Shown piece after piece: positions 24,052-33,491 of a DNA stretch of 33,575 nucleotides. Position numbers and translations under genes: made by a program. Numbering within the stretch: position 1 is the first letter of the stretch; each line of letters opens with the position of its first letter. The DNA is from Bacteroidales bacterium (lineage in GTDB: Bacteria; Bacteroidota; Bacteroidia; Bacteroidales; UBA10428), in contig JAFGIP010000122.1 in assembly GCA_016929525.1 (NCBI GenBank), positions 1 to 33,575 on the forward strand. Direction: 5' to 3'. The notes beneath the pieces were generated by a model. It was not told the DNA's origin. It ran no database searches and saw only the letters and a list, made by a program, of their open reading frames with translations.

Positions 24052-25068
24052 TTCTTCTACAATATTTGGTTTCATACCTTTTGTCGTGTAAACCTTAAAG
24101 CTTCCCGCATCATCGCTGTAGATCAGGTATGCATCCAGTTCCGGATGACCTCCCAGGAATTCAATACTTCTTTCAAGTCCCATAACCATAAAGGCTGTTG
24201 CATAGGCATCGGCAGTGATGCATTCTTCCGCCATTACCGTTGCACTTAACAACCGGCTTAAGACCGGGTAACCTGTTTTTGGACTTATACTGTGGGCATA
24301 TTTCACACCGCCTTTTTCATAGAATTTACGGTAATTACCTGAAGTAGCCAGCGATCGGTTATTAACGGCTACAATTGCCTGAAGTTTTTCCCCTGCTTTC
24401 ATATTGCCTTCTTCGGGTCTGTCAATTCCTATTTTCCAGGACTCTCCTTTCGGATTTACTCCCTTTGCTTTTAGCTCACCACCAATTTCAACCAGATAGT
24501 TCGCGACTCTTTTTTTATCGAGGAATCCGGCAACCACATCAACAGAATATCCCTGTGCTATGGCGTTAACATCAAGCATGATATTCGGACTTTCTTTTAT
24601 TACCCTGCCGTTTTCAATCTTCACTTTATCCATGCCAACAAACTGCAAAAGGCTGTCAATGGTGGCACTATCGACACTTTGTGCCGGTGTAAATCCAAAA
24701 CCCAGTGCGTTGATAATGGGAGCAACAGTTATGTCGAAAGCTCCTCCTGTATTTTTATTAACCGTTTTAGCTTCATTGAAGACCCTGGTAAAAAGTTTAT
24801 CTGCCACCACAGTCTCATCGTTCAGGTTTATTCTTGATATGATCGATTGGGGTATATACGTCGAGAGTGACATATCAAACTTGTGCAGCAGTCTTTCGAT
24901 ATCCAGCTGCAGATCTCCCGTTTTCTTATATTCATAGGTGATATTATAAGTAGTACCTTGTGTGTCGCCACTTATTTTTTTGTATTCTTTTTCGGGTGTA
25001 TGGTATAACCAGATTGCGGCAACAACGGCCACTAAAGCAATCAGGATAGATAATATTCTCTTCTGCAT
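24046..25068 (-). CDS. apbE: FAD:protein FMN transferase
   Basis: A 340-residue ApbE, which attaches FMN through a phosphodiester to Thr in NqrB and NqrC. It has an N-terminal membrane anchor (about 5-22), no lipobox Cys, then QGTTYNITY, the acidic AIAQGYSVD region, EIGGELKAKG, HSISPKTGYP and the metal-binding DAYATAFMVMG. Its substrates, NqrB (SGET) and NqrC (SGGT), are encoded just upstream. It is separated from nqrF by a toxin-antitoxin pair and a MITE-like element. Confidence 0.94.
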   Translation of the reverse strand: MQKRILSILIALVAVVAAIWLYHTPEKEYKKISGDTQGTTYNITYEYKKTGDLQLDIERLLHKFDMSLSTYIPQSIISRINLNDETVVADKLFTRVFNEAKTVNKNTGGAFDITVAPIINALGFGFTPAQSVDSATIDSLLQFVGMDKVKIENGRVIKESPNIMLDVNAIAQGYSVDVVAGFLDKKRVANYLVEIGGELKAKGVNPKGESWKIGIDRPEEGNMKAGEKLQAIVAVNNRSLATSGNYRKFYEKGGVKYAHSISPKTGYPVLSRLLSATVMAEECITADAYATAFMVMGLERSIEFLGGHPELDAYLIYSDDAGSFKVYTTKGMKPNIVEEL

Positions 25069-25110
25069 TTTATATAGATGATGAATAGATTTTATAATAG
25101 TAATTAAAAA

Positions 25111-25479
25111 TTACTTCTCATATAGCATTAAATTAAGTTCTTCAATTTTTTTGAATTCTTTATCAGAAGTAATTAATGGAAGATCGAGATAAACTGCTGT
25201 TGCTGCAATGATGCAGTCTGGGATTTTAAGATTATATTTCCTTTTAATACCGATTACCTGCGTCTTAATATTATTAATATCAATAATTACACAATTGTCA
25301 AGTAAATTCTCGATTTGAAACTGATCCTCTTCAGTAATTTCCGGGTAACCCAATAATTCAAGTTGTGTGATGAAAGAAATATAAATATTTCTCTGATTTA
25401 AAATATCTGCAAGTGAACTGTCTCCGTCTAAAAGATAAATCAGGGTGTTAGTATCAACAAAGATCTTATTTCCACTCAT
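25111..25479 (-). CDS. PIN-domain toxin, VapC family
   Basis: A 122-residue PIN ribonuclease. The acidic active-site residues are visible: D9 (FVDTNTLIYLLDGD), E41 (TQLELLGYPE), D88 (KIPDCIIAATA) and D106 (ITSDKEFKKI). Such toxins cut tRNA or rRNA when freed from their antitoxin. It overlaps the upstream antitoxin gene by 14 bases, and its stop is 42 bases before apbE. Confidence 0.9.
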   Translation of the reverse strand: MSGNKIFVDTNTLIYLLDGDSSLADILNQRNIYISFITQLELLGYPEITEEDQFQIENLLDNCVIIDINNIKTQVIGIKRKYNLKIPDCIIAATAVYLDLPLITSDKEFKKIEELNLMLYEK

Positions 25480-25642
25480 CTCTTAAACGTTTCTGAATTT
25501 TTAATCCATCATCATTGAATTTAACTTTGCCACAGAATTTATATGCATCAATACCTTTTTTCAAGGAAGATTCTTTAATAAGTTCCTCAAATAATGCCTG
25601 AATTTCTTCTTTTGATGATCCTTTTTTTATTCTGGTTACCAT
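25466..25642 (-). CDS. Putative antitoxin partner of VapC, 58 aa
   Basis: The minus-strand ATG at 25642 opens a 58-codon frame (MVTRIKKGSSKEEIQALF, ..., then KRLRDEWK) ending TAA at 25468-25466. It overlaps vapC by 14 bases, the usual antitoxin-first order. The peptide is small and highly charged, with a short N-terminal basic segment that could fold as a DNA-binding strand or helix and a C-terminus suited to wrap the toxin. The family is not certain; it resembles the short VapB-like proteins found beside PIN toxins. It is below the length many gene callers report. Confidence 0.75.
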   Translation of the reverse strand: MVTRIKKGSSKEEIQALFEELIKESSLKKGIDAYKFCGKVKFNDDGLKIQKRLRDEWK

Positions 25643-25661
25643 TATAATACAACGATTTTAA

Positions 25662-25719
25662 CAAATTTAATGATTATTTGTCCAAATAATTAAACGATGA
25701 GCTTATTAATATTAATAAG
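25662..25719 (-). promoter_or_regulatory. vapBC promoter with two palindromic operator candidates
   Basis: Minus-strand TAAATTTG (25669-25662) matches the -7 consensus exactly, 19 bases before the antitoxin ATG. TTTA (25694-25691) is a near -33 match at 21-base spacing. Two perfect palindromes overlie it: ATTATTTG-TC-CAAATAAT (25673-25690) and CTTATTAATATTAATAAG (25702-25719), centres 29 bp apart. Toxin-antitoxin operons are normally autorepressed, so these are good operator candidates. Confidence 0.55.
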
Positions 25720-25759
25720 ATGCCAGGATTTAATTTTACCTTAATTCTTACAACAAAAA

Positions 25760-25910
25760 GAGACTGTCAAAAGTCAAAGAAAAACAATGTTTCCACAAAG
25801 ACTCTAAAACTCCAAAATACACAAAAAACTTATTTTCAATGTATTAAATTTTGTGGAATTTTTGTGAATTTGAGTTTTCGTGACTAATAATGGACTTTTA
25901 AGACACCCTC
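25760..25910. mobile_element. MITE-like element, 151 bp, with IS1182/IS5-like inverted ends
   Basis: The left end GAGACTGTCAAAAGTC (25760-25775) and the inverted right end GAGGGTGTCTTAAAAGTC (25910-25893) are imperfect terminal inverted repeats. They follow the GAGRSTGTC-AAAAGTC form seen on IS1182/IS5-type elements. No transposase is inside. The interior is itself an imperfect palindrome (CCACAAAGACTC and AAAACTC against GAATTTGAGTTTTCGTG). It ends 5 bases from the nqrF stop. No clear target duplication is visible. Confidence 0.55.
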
Positions 25911-25915
25911 AATCT

Positions 25916-27178
25916 TTATCCTCCGAAATCGTCGAAGTCTATCATTTCATCCGGCACACCCAGGTTGTACAATGTTTTTTCCACAGCGGCGTTCATCATA
26001 GGAGGCCCGCACATGTAGTATTCAATTTCTTCAGGTTCTTCGTGGTTTTTCAAATAGTTATCATACAATACCTGGTGGATAAAACCTACATAGCCGTCCC
26101 ATTTATCTTCGGGCTGGGGTTCTGATAATGCTATATTGAACTTGAAATTCGGAAATTCTTTTTCGATAGCTTTGAATTCATCCTCATAGAAAATTTCCCG
26201 TTTCGACCGCGCACCATACCAGTAAGATACTTTTCTTTTAGTCTTCAGTGTATGGAACAGGTGGAATAAATGTGACCTCAACGGAGCCATACCTGCACCA
26301 CCGCCAATGTATACCATTTCTCTGTCTGTATCCTTGATAAAGAATTCCCCGTAAGGACCCGAAACAGTAACAGGATCTCCGGGTTTTAAAGAGAATATGT
26401 AAGACGAACAAACTCCCGGGGGCACGTTGGCGAAATCACCTTTAGCCCTGTCCCACGGAGGAGTGGCAATACGTATATTCAACATTATTATATTTCCTTC
26501 GGCCGGATGATTAGCCATAGAATATGCCCTGTAAGTTTCTTCTGTATTCTTTATTTTAAGGTCCCACATGTTGAATTTATCCCATTCATCGCGGAAACGT
26601 TTTTCTATATCGAAATCACGGTATGAAACACTGTATTTTGGTACATCGATCTGAATATAACCCCCTGATTTGAAATCGAGGATTTCACCTGCCGGCAGTT
26701 TAACAACGAATTCTTTAATAAAAGTTGCAACATTTTTATTTGAAACAACTTCGCATTCCCATTTCTTAATACCCATTACTTCTTTGGGTACTTCAATCTT
26801 CATATCCTGGCGTACTTTCACCTGGCATCCCAGGCGCCAGTCTTCTGCCTGTTCCCTGCGGGTAAAAAATCCGGTTTCGGTAGGTAAAATTGATCCGCCA
26901 CCTTCATGTACCTGACATCTGCACATTGCGCAGGTTCCGCCACCACCACATGCTGAAGGCAGGAATATTCCCGAATCCGATAATGTTGACAGCAACGTAC
27001 TTCCCGGATTTACAGTCAGTACCCTTTCACCTTCGTTAATATCAAGAGTAACCTCGCCCTGGGGGGTAAGTTTTTTTCTCGCATACAACAAAACAGCAAC
27101 AAGCAGTAATATTACCAGTAAAAATACTGCCACGCTTATGAGAATTGTACTGAGCTGATTTACCATCAAAATAATCAT
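25916..27178 (-). CDS. nqrF: Na+-translocating NADH:quinone reductase subunit F
   Basis: A 420-residue entry subunit of Na+-NQR, taking electrons from NADH. It has an N-terminal membrane anchor (about 8-33), a [2Fe-2S] ferredoxin domain with [12 protein letters not shown] (about 76-87) and a fourth Cys in WRLGCQV. A ferredoxin-reductase FAD domain ([10 protein letters not shown]) and an NADH domain ([28 protein letters not shown]) follow. A second start, MVNQLS, lies four codons in. It is last of the contiguous nqrA-F block, with 16 bases after nqrE. Confidence 0.97.
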   Translation of the reverse strand: MIILMVNQLSTILISVAVFLLVILLLVAVLLYARKKLTPQGEVTLDINEGERVLTVNPGSTLLSTLSDSGIFLPSACGGGGTCAMCRCQVHEGGGSILPTETGFFTRREQAEDWRLGCQVKVRQDMKIEVPKEVMGIKKWECEVVSNKNVATFIKEFVVKLPAGEILDFKSGGYIQIDVPKYSVSYRDFDIEKRFRDEWDKFNMWDLKIKNTEETYRAYSMANHPAEGNIIMLNIRIATPPWDRAKGDFANVPPGVCSSYIFSLKPGDPVTVSGPYGEFFIKDTDREMVYIGGGAGMAPLRSHLFHLFHTLKTKRKVSYWYGARSKREIFYEDEFKAIEKEFPNFKFNIALSEPQPEDKWDGYVGFIHQVLYDNYLKNHEEPEEIEYYMCGPPMMNAAVEKTLYNLGVPDEMIDFDDFGG

Positions 27179-27194
27179 TCCTTTTGTGTTTCTG

Positions 27195-27812
27195 TTATAA
27201 CTTAATTCCCATAAAACTCATAAATGCAATACCCATCAGTCCTGTTATGATGAATGTTATACCCAGACCCCGTAGCGGTGCCGGCACGTTTGAGTAACGT
27301 ATTTTTTCTCTTATTGCAGCAATTCCGACAATAGCCAGGAACCATCCAACACCCGAACCAAGTCCGAACGATGTTGCTTCTGCAATGGAATTATATTGTC
27401 TTTCCTGCATGAACAAAGATCCTCCCAATATAGCGCAGTTAACTGCAATGAGTGGAAGGAATATACCTAGTGACGAATATAGTGCAGGTGAGAATTTTTC
27501 AACAACCATTTCAACAAGTTGTACCATCGATGCAATAACTGCAATAAACATGATAAATGATAAGAAACTGAGATTGACGTCAGCGAAATTTGGCCCCAGC
27601 CAGGAAAGGGCACCTTCTTTAAGAAGATAGTTTTCGATGAGATAGTTTACCGGGACTGTTATGCCGAGCACGAAAATAACTGCTATACCCAGACCTACTG
27701 ATGTTTTTACAGTCTTCGAAACCGCCAGGTATGAACACATACCCAGAAAGTATGCGAAGATCATATTATCAATAAAGATCGATTTTACGAATATATTAAA
27801 CAGATTCTCCAT
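27195..27812 (-). CDS. nqrE: Na+-translocating NADH:quinone reductase subunit E
   Basis: A 205-residue integral membrane subunit with six helices. [20 protein letters not shown] near the N-terminus and [12 protein letters not shown] in the second half carry the two half-repeat cysteines that, with those of NqrD, ligate the intramembrane Fe centre. It is homologous to NqrD and RnfA/E. Five bases separate it from nqrD. Confidence 0.96.
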   Translation of the reverse strand: MENLFNIFVKSIFIDNMIFAYFLGMCSYLAVSKTVKTSVGLGIAVIFVLGITVPVNYLIENYLLKEGALSWLGPNFADVNLSFLSFIMFIAVIASMVQLVEMVVEKFSPALYSSLGIFLPLIAVNCAILGGSLFMQERQYNSIAEATSFGLGSGVGWFLAIVGIAAIREKIRYSNVPAPLRGLGITFIITGLMGIAFMSFMGIKL

Positions 27813-27817
27813 AATAA

Positions 27818-28465
27818 TTAGCTTACATCGATTAGTTCTTCATTCCTGCCTCTTTGTATCCAGATAATAATTCCAACGGTGATAAGTGCCATTGGAGGAA
27901 GTATCATCAGTCCGTTATTTACATAGCCAAAGTTTTCAATACCTAATTTTTCAACTATCGGGTAGCCATATACAGTTCCGGAACCCAGGAGTTCCCTGAA
28001 GAATGCCACAATTATCAGTATTACTCCATATCCCGCACCATTCCCTATTCCATCGAGAAATGAAGGCCAGGGTCTGTTTCCCATTGCAAAAGCTTCGAGT
28101 CGTCCCATGATGATACAGTTGGTAATGATCAACCCTACGAAAACGGAAAGCTGCTTGCTTACATCGTATGCAAATGCCTTCAATATCTGGTCGACCAGTA
28201 TTACCATAGCGGCAATAACGGTCAGCTGGACAATGATTCTTATTCGGGGAGGGATATAGTTGCGGATAAGGGAAATAATAACATTAGAGAAAGCAGTGAC
28301 TGCAATTACCGAAAGAGCCATAACTATAGACGGCTTTAATTTCACCGTTACAGCCAGGGCCGAGCAAATACCAAGCACCTGCACGGTGATCGGGTTATTG
28401 GCTCCCATCGGATCCCTGAGCAGTTTTAAATTCCTGGAAGAGAATAATGGTTCTTTATCACTCAT
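27818..28465 (-). CDS. nqrD: Na+-translocating NADH:quinone reductase subunit D
   Basis: A 215-residue membrane subunit, partner of NqrE. The Fe-centre cysteines are in [13 protein letters not shown] and [16 protein letters not shown]. The protein is hydrophobic with six predicted helices and a short soluble N-terminus. It lies 5 bases from nqrC and nqrE on each side, so the genes are co-transcribed. Confidence 0.96.
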   Translation of the reverse strand: MSDKEPLFSSRNLKLLRDPMGANNPITVQVLGICSALAVTVKLKPSIVMALSVIAVTAFSNVIISLIRNYIPPRIRIIVQLTVIAAMVILVDQILKAFAYDVSKQLSVFVGLIITNCIIMGRLEAFAMGNRPWPSFLDGIGNGAGYGVILIIVAFFRELLGSGTVYGYPIVEKLGIENFGYVNNGLMILPPMALITVGIIIWIQRGRNEELIDVS

Positions 28466-28470
28466 AGTTC

Positions 28471-29301
28471 TTAATCCCTGTTTTGTTCAAAAAATGTATT
28501 GTAGCTAATGAGGCAATCGTACAACATACTTTCCACACCTTTGCTTGTTATTGTTCCGCCTGAGATTGCGTCAACACCATGCAGGTTGGCTGCGTCTGTT
28601 CCGCCTTTTACTACATCTACCGAGTGGAATGCATTATCATCGTCAAATATCTTTTTACCCTGGAATTCCTTCTGGAACCGCCATTCTTTAATTTCGGCAC
28701 CCAGCCCGGGAGTTTCCGATTTATGATCGAACACTGCACCATAAACAGTATTCATATCACTTTCAAGTGCAATGAAACCCCAGATTGGTCCCCAAAGGCC
28801 TTTACCACGTAATGGCATAACATAATAAGTATCATTCTCCTTCTGGCAAACATACACAGGCAGCTTGCGCTCGCTTTTCAGTTTAGCGATCTGATCCTGA
28901 ACTTCTTTTTTATTGATTTCTTTAAAATTGATAAAGCCTGCCATAAAGGATTTAAAAGGGCTCACTTTTCTTTCCTGGACTGACTGTTCCAGTTTATTTA
29001 TTTTTTCAATCTTCGAAACTTCTTTTTTAAGGTCTACTTCAAGTGCAACTTCGTTTTCGATTTTTTGCATACCGGGATTGATCACATAGCTGTCGGTAAT
29101 ATATTTATTAAAGAGTTCCTCCGCATTTTTTGCCGTGCTTTCCACCCTGACCGACGTAAGTATATTCTGCATCGTTTCAGTCTTGATATTCATATCCTGT
29201 CTGGGTCCGAGGCTCATAGCAACCACAGATAAGAGTGCTGCGACTATTATGACCATCACCGTTGAAAAAATGAATATATATGTATTGCTAAAACTTTTCA
29301 T
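28471..29301 (-). CDS. nqrC: Na+-translocating NADH:quinone reductase subunit C
   Basis: A 276-residue subunit with one N-terminal membrane helix (about 7-28) and a periplasmic flavin domain. The covalent FMN threonine lies in [14 protein letters not shown], near the C-terminus, a slightly altered S(G/A)AT ApbE target. [18 protein letters not shown] is the conserved FMN-domain segment. It is the second covalent flavin carrier of the complex. Confidence 0.96.
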   Translation of the reverse strand: MKSFSNTYIFIFSTVMVIIVAALLSVVAMSLGPRQDMNIKTETMQNILTSVRVESTAKNAEELFNKYITDSYVINPGMQKIENEVALEVDLKKEVSKIEKINKLEQSVQERKVSPFKSFMAGFINFKEINKKEVQDQIAKLKSERKLPVYVCQKENDTYYVMPLRGKGLWGPIWGFIALESDMNTVYGAVFDHKSETPGLGAEIKEWRFQKEFQGKKIFDDDNAFHSVDVVKGGTDAANLHGVDAISGGTITSKGVESMLYDCLISYNTFFEQNRD

Positions 29302-29316
29302 CTTTCTCTTTAATCT

Positions 29317-30492
29317 TTATGCATTTGAGGTCTGAACTCTTTTTAATCTCTTTTTAATATTTGCTTCTATGATATAGTGATCGATCAAAGGAGCAAATAC
29401 ATTCATCAGTAAAATTGCCAGCATTACCCCTTCGGGATATGCCGGATTCAATACCCTTATAAGTATAGCAAGCAGTCCTGCCAAAAAGCCGTATATCAAC
29501 TTTCCTTTATTTGTTTGTGCTGCCGATACGGGATCTGTTGCCATGAATACGGCACCGAATGCAAAGCCGCCAATTATGAGGTGTTGACAGGCCGGGAGAG
29601 CCATATAGTCGTTTACAGCGAAAAGGTTTAATATGAGTCCCATCACTAATCCGCCGGTAAACATCGACACTATGATCCGCCAGCTTCCCACACCGGTCCA
29701 GATGAGAATAATGGCACCGACAAGAATAGCGAGTGTTGAAGTCTCACCGATTGAACCCGGAATTGTACCGAGGAACATATCGGAAGGTGAAAAAGGCATT
29801 TGATCGATCCTGTTGGAAGCAGCGTAACCCATCACGGTTTCTCCCGAGAAACCATCAATAATTCCCTGCCCGCTTTTTAGTCCGGATACCCAGACCCGGG
29901 TGCCCGACATTTCAGAAGGATAGGCAAAGAACAGGAAGGCACGTGCCGTGAGTGCAGGGTTTAGTACGTTCATTCCTGCGCCACCGAAAACTTCTACCCC
30001 TATGATTACTGCGAATACAGTTGATACTGAAACCATCCAGAGAGGAACATCGATTGGCATGATGAGCGGTATCAGCATCCCTGTTACAAAGAAGCCCTCC
30101 GGCACATCGTGATTTCTTATCTGTGCGAATATTATTTCAATAGCAAGTCCTGTTACATAGGATACAATAATAATTGGCAATACTTTTAACAAGCCAAAAG
30201 TAAATATCTGTATAAAAGTCTTTTCCGCGAATTCTCCGGTAGCCAGAAAATGGTGATATCCTGCATTCCACATTCCGAAAAGCAGGGCCGGAACCATTGC
30301 TGTAACGACAATGATCATTGTTCGTTTCATGTCAATTGCATCCCTTATATGCGAGCCGGTGCGGGTAACTTTATCGGGAACATACAGCAATGTCTCCACG
30401 GCATCGAATAAAGACCGGAACTTCTCCAGCTTTCCTCCCTTTTCGAAATTCGGTTTTACTTTATTCAGTAAATTTCTAATACCTTTCATCAA
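29317..30492 (-). CDS. nqrB: Na+-translocating NADH:quinone reductase subunit B
   Basis: A 391-residue polytopic subunit that carries riboflavin, a covalent FMN and the likely Na+ path. The FMN threonine is in DGFSGETVMGY, corresponding to the SGAT of Vibrio NqrB. Other family blocks are FGMWNAGYHH, GGAGMNVLNPALTARAFLFF and GAVFMATDPVSAAQT. It has about ten helices and a soluble N-terminal tail. It lies 31 bases after nqrA. Confidence 0.97.
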   Translation of the reverse strand: MMKGIRNLLNKVKPNFEKGGKLEKFRSLFDAVETLLYVPDKVTRTGSHIRDAIDMKRTMIIVVTAMVPALLFGMWNAGYHHFLATGEFAEKTFIQIFTFGLLKVLPIIIVSYVTGLAIEIIFAQIRNHDVPEGFFVTGMLIPLIMPIDVPLWMVSVSTVFAVIIGVEVFGGAGMNVLNPALTARAFLFFAYPSEMSGTRVWVSGLKSGQGIIDGFSGETVMGYAASNRIDQMPFSPSDMFLGTIPGSIGETSTLAILVGAIILIWTGVGSWRIIVSMFTGGLVMGLILNLFAVNDYMALPACQHLIIGGFAFGAVFMATDPVSAAQTNKGKLIYGFLAGLLAILIRVLNPAYPEGVMLAILLMNVFAPLIDHYIIEANIKKRLKRVQTSNA

Positions 30493-30523
30493 TTACAAAT
30501 TAATTTTACAGTTTGCAGAAATG

Positions 30524-31876
30524 CTAACCCATTTCTTTGATCATCAGATCCAAACCTTTACGAACTATCGATTGTATATCGGTTTTCGAGGTATCAATGA
30601 ACTCGCACAGTGCGAAATCTTCCTCAGCAACTTCATAAATGCCTAATTTCTCCATCAGGTCGATATCTTCAATAATAATAGCCTTTAGTAATTGCATAGG
30701 ATAGATGTCCATCGGGAACACCCTTTCAAAACTGCCGGTAATCATAAGTGCCCGCTTTCCGCCATGCAGATTGGTGTTTATTGTGTATTCTTTTTCCGGA
30801 TTCATCCAGCTAAAGAATGAGCGATAAAAGCTGTATTTCTTAAAACCGGGTGACAGCCAGCCCATAAATTCATGGAAATTTCCTTCGGGAATAACAGTTA
30901 TCTGGGAATCATAAAATCCGAGAAATCCATTTTGATATACTTTGGTCCCTGTTAGAACGTTACCGCTGATGAACCGAAGTTCACCTTCTTTGACATTTTC
31001 TTTTGTAATTGACCGGATGCATGAGCCGCCGATCGTTTTATAATATTTGGGTTTCAGAACTTCTGATCCGGTAAGGGCAACAATTCTGGAGGCATCGTAT
31101 TTCCCTTTCAAAAATAACCTGCCGATCAGAATAACGTCCTGGGGTGAAATTGTCCATACAACTTCGCCTTTATTAACAGGATCGATATAGTGTATTTGTG
31201 TTCCTACGTTGCCGACAGGATGAGGACCTTTGAATTTATTGATCTGTACTCCCTGTGCCTGTGAGAATACATTCGATGGAGGATATTCGCTATTGACATT
31301 AAGGTGCACTTTGCCTCCGCTTAATTTAATCAGGGCATTGACTCCATACTGAAATTCCTGTTCTTTGCCTTTCACAACAAAGTCGTAATCGGGGGCAAGC
31401 GGTGCCGTATCGAATGCCGATATAAAAATTGCTTTTGGTGTATCCTCAGGGTTGGCGATTATGTTGTACGGGCGTTGGCGCAACGTTGGCCACAGCCCGC
31501 TATCAAGCAGATTTTGTATTACTTCGTTCCGGGATATTGTTGCCGGATCAGCCTGTTTAAACGATTCGTATTCTATTTCTTCATCCGGTGAAATAACGAC
31601 CTCTAAAATACGACGGCGCTCACCACGGTTTATTAACTGTATTTTTCCGCTTACCGGTGCCGTAAATTTGATCTGTGGCTTATATTTATCGTAGAATAAT
31701 TCACTTCCTGCTTTTACTGTATCGTCTAATTTAACTGTTAGTTTTGGTACAAGACCATAAAAATCTGTTGGTTTAACTGCAAACAGTTCGGCTTTGTCGG
31801 CTTTCACAAATATTTTTTCTGCCTTTCCTTTCAGGTTAATGTTCAGCCCCTTCCTGATTTTTATTGTTTCAGACAT
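30524..31876 (-). CDS. nqrA: Na+-translocating NADH:quinone reductase subunit A
   Basis: A 450-residue soluble subunit, first gene of the operon. The N-terminal biotinyl/Barrel-like region (KIRKGLNINLKGKAE, DDTVKAGSELFYDK, APVSGKIQLINRGERR) and the later GPHPVGNVGTQIHYIDPV match NqrA and its ubiquinone-interacting fold. No flavin site is seen, as is usual for NqrA. A consensus -7 element lies just upstream. Confidence 0.96.
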   Translation of the reverse strand: MSETIKIRKGLNINLKGKAEKIFVKADKAELFAVKPTDFYGLVPKLTVKLDDTVKAGSELFYDKYKPQIKFTAPVSGKIQLINRGERRRILEVVISPDEEIEYESFKQADPATISRNEVIQNLLDSGLWPTLRQRPYNIIANPEDTPKAIFISAFDTAPLAPDYDFVVKGKEQEFQYGVNALIKLSGGKVHLNVNSEYPPSNVFSQAQGVQINKFKGPHPVGNVGTQIHYIDPVNKGEVVWTISPQDVILIGRLFLKGKYDASRIVALTGSEVLKPKYYKTIGGSCIRSITKENVKEGELRFISGNVLTGTKVYQNGFLGFYDSQITVIPEGNFHEFMGWLSPGFKKYSFYRSFFSWMNPEKEYTINTNLHGGKRALMITGSFERVFPMDIYPMQLLKAIIIEDIDLMEKLGIYEVAEEDFALCEFIDTSKTDIQSIVRKGLDLMIKEMG

Positions 31877-31906
31877 GCCGGTTTTTTACTTTTTTAGATG
31901 GTGGCA

Positions 31907-31914
31907 CAAAAATA
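31907..31914 (-). promoter_or_regulatory. Candidate nqr operon promoter, -7 element
   Basis: The minus strand reads TATTTTTG (31914-31907), a perfect TAnnTTTG, 30 bases before the nqrA ATG. The upstream -33 region has only a partial match (GTTGTTTTC). The whole divergent spacer to the plug-type gene is about 200 bases and AT-rich. Confidence 0.5.
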
Positions 31915-32074
31915 ACTAATTTTAGTTCGAAAACAACTTAACACAGGGTTATCATAAACAGATTTAAAATTTATAACCGTATATATAAAAAATTGTTTTT
32001 CAGTTTTTTATTATCAAGAATTTTTTACACAGACTTTCGTTAAATTCCAGTAGTTAGTTATCAATATAAATTTT

Positions 32075-33340
32075 ATGAGAAACACAAAACAGAGTATTTA
32101 TCCGATGATTTTTTTTATGATTTTAATCTGCGATATGGCATTGCCGCAGTCTGAATATGTAGATGAATTTTGCAGCGATCCTGATATTAAAACAATTTTA
32201 CTTTTCAATAATGGGTGGGAACAGTCTATGCCGGTATTTAATATGGAAGGAGAAAACAAACTCAGTTTGCACTTTGACCGCCTAACAGATGACATAGAAA
32301 ATTACAGTTATTCCATTCAGTACTGCACTTATAACTGGAAGATCGCAGATCTGCCGGAACATGAATATCTCAATGGTTTTAACGATATACCGATTTACGA
32401 TTCAAAACCGTCGAGTAATACAACAATTTACTATACACACTATTCGGCAAAAGTACCTTCTGATGAAATAACTTTACTGAAAAGCGGAAATTATATTTTA
32501 AAAGTTTACAGAAGCGGATATCCTGATGATGTAATTTTTATACGAAGGTTTTGTGCAATGAAAGAAAGAGTAAAGATCAGTGCTGAAGTTAAAAAGCCCG
32601 ATTTGCAGGGGCAGGAGCTTAGGGTCTCTGTTGATTTGGAAACCCTGCGTTTAAATAATCCGTTGGAAGAAGTTAAAATCGTGATCTTGAAAAATTACAA
32701 CTGGCATGACCAGCTTAAAATAGCAAATAAACCGGTTTTAAGAAACAGTGAGATTTTTGTGGATATGCCATATCAGGTTTATACATCAGGGGGTAATGAA
32801 TACCGGAATTTTGACATAAAAAATACAAAGTATGTCTCAGAAAGAATTGAAAAGATTGATTTCAGGAATCCATATTTCCATATAATACTGAAACCCGATA
32901 AAACAAAACAGTTCACTCCCTATTTCTCTTCTCCGGATTTAGATGGTTTATTTGCAGTTGATGCAAACGATACCCGTAACAAGCACAATGAAAGCGATTA
33001 TGTATATGTTCATTTTACTTTGGAGACAGAATATCCGTTTGATACGGACGTATATATCTATGGTGCCCTGACAGGGTGGAAGACCGGTGAGGATAATTAT
33101 ATGGAATTCAATACCGATAAAGGTGTCTATGAAAAGGTACTGTTTCTGAAACAGGGCTACTATAATTATCAGTATGTATTAAAATACATGAATAAAGAAG
33201 AACTGGATTTCGAACTTACCGAAGGTAACCACTCTGAAACGGAGAATATGTACATGATCTTTGTGTATGCCGATCTTATTACCAGCGATTACGACGAACT
33301 GGTCGGGTATCAGGTTGTAAGCAGTGTTGAAGGGGAATGA
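32075..33340 (+). CDS. DUF5103 / type IX secretion plug-type protein
   Basis: A 421-residue exported protein. The signal peptide (about 1-25, MIFFMILICDMALPQS) is followed by a beta-rich N-terminal part (YSYSIQYCTYNWK, LPEHEYLNGFNDIPIYDS, SGNYILKVY). A C-terminal CBM48/AMPK-glycogen-binding-like beta sandwich (about 305-400; VHFTLETEYPFDTDVYIYG, ALTGWK) ends the protein. This pattern matches the DUF5103 family, one member of which is the plug that closes the SprA translocon of the type IX system. It fits with gldD/gldE elsewhere in the window. A short hairpin (GGGAATG / CATTCCC) overlaps its stop. Confidence 0.9.
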   Translation: MRNTKQSIYPMIFFMILICDMALPQSEYVDEFCSDPDIKTILLFNNGWEQSMPVFNMEGENKLSLHFDRLTDDIENYSYSIQYCTYNWKIADLPEHEYLNGFNDIPIYDSKPSSNTTIYYTHYSAKVPSDEITLLKSGNYILKVYRSGYPDDVIFIRRFCAMKERVKISAEVKKPDLQGQELRVSVDLETLRLNNPLEEVKIVILKNYNWHDQLKIANKPVLRNSEIFVDMPYQVYTSGGNEYRNFDIKNTKYVSERIEKIDFRNPYFHIILKPDKTKQFTPYFSSPDLDGLFAVDANDTRNKHNESDYVYVHFTLETEYPFDTDVYIYGALTGWKTGEDNYMEFNTDKGVYEKVLFLKQGYYNYQYVLKYMNKEELDFELTEGNHSETENMYMIFVYADLITSDYDELVGYQVVSSVEGE

Positions 33341-33491
33341 ATGAATTCCATTCCCTTATACATTAAAGAAATTTAAGTTCGTTAACATCAAAATATTCCA
33401 TATCCATTCAGAAAAGCTATAACGAACAATAACAGATTCCTGTTCTTTGCATAAAATTGACTGAGCACAGCACTGAACAGAGAGAAGAGAC

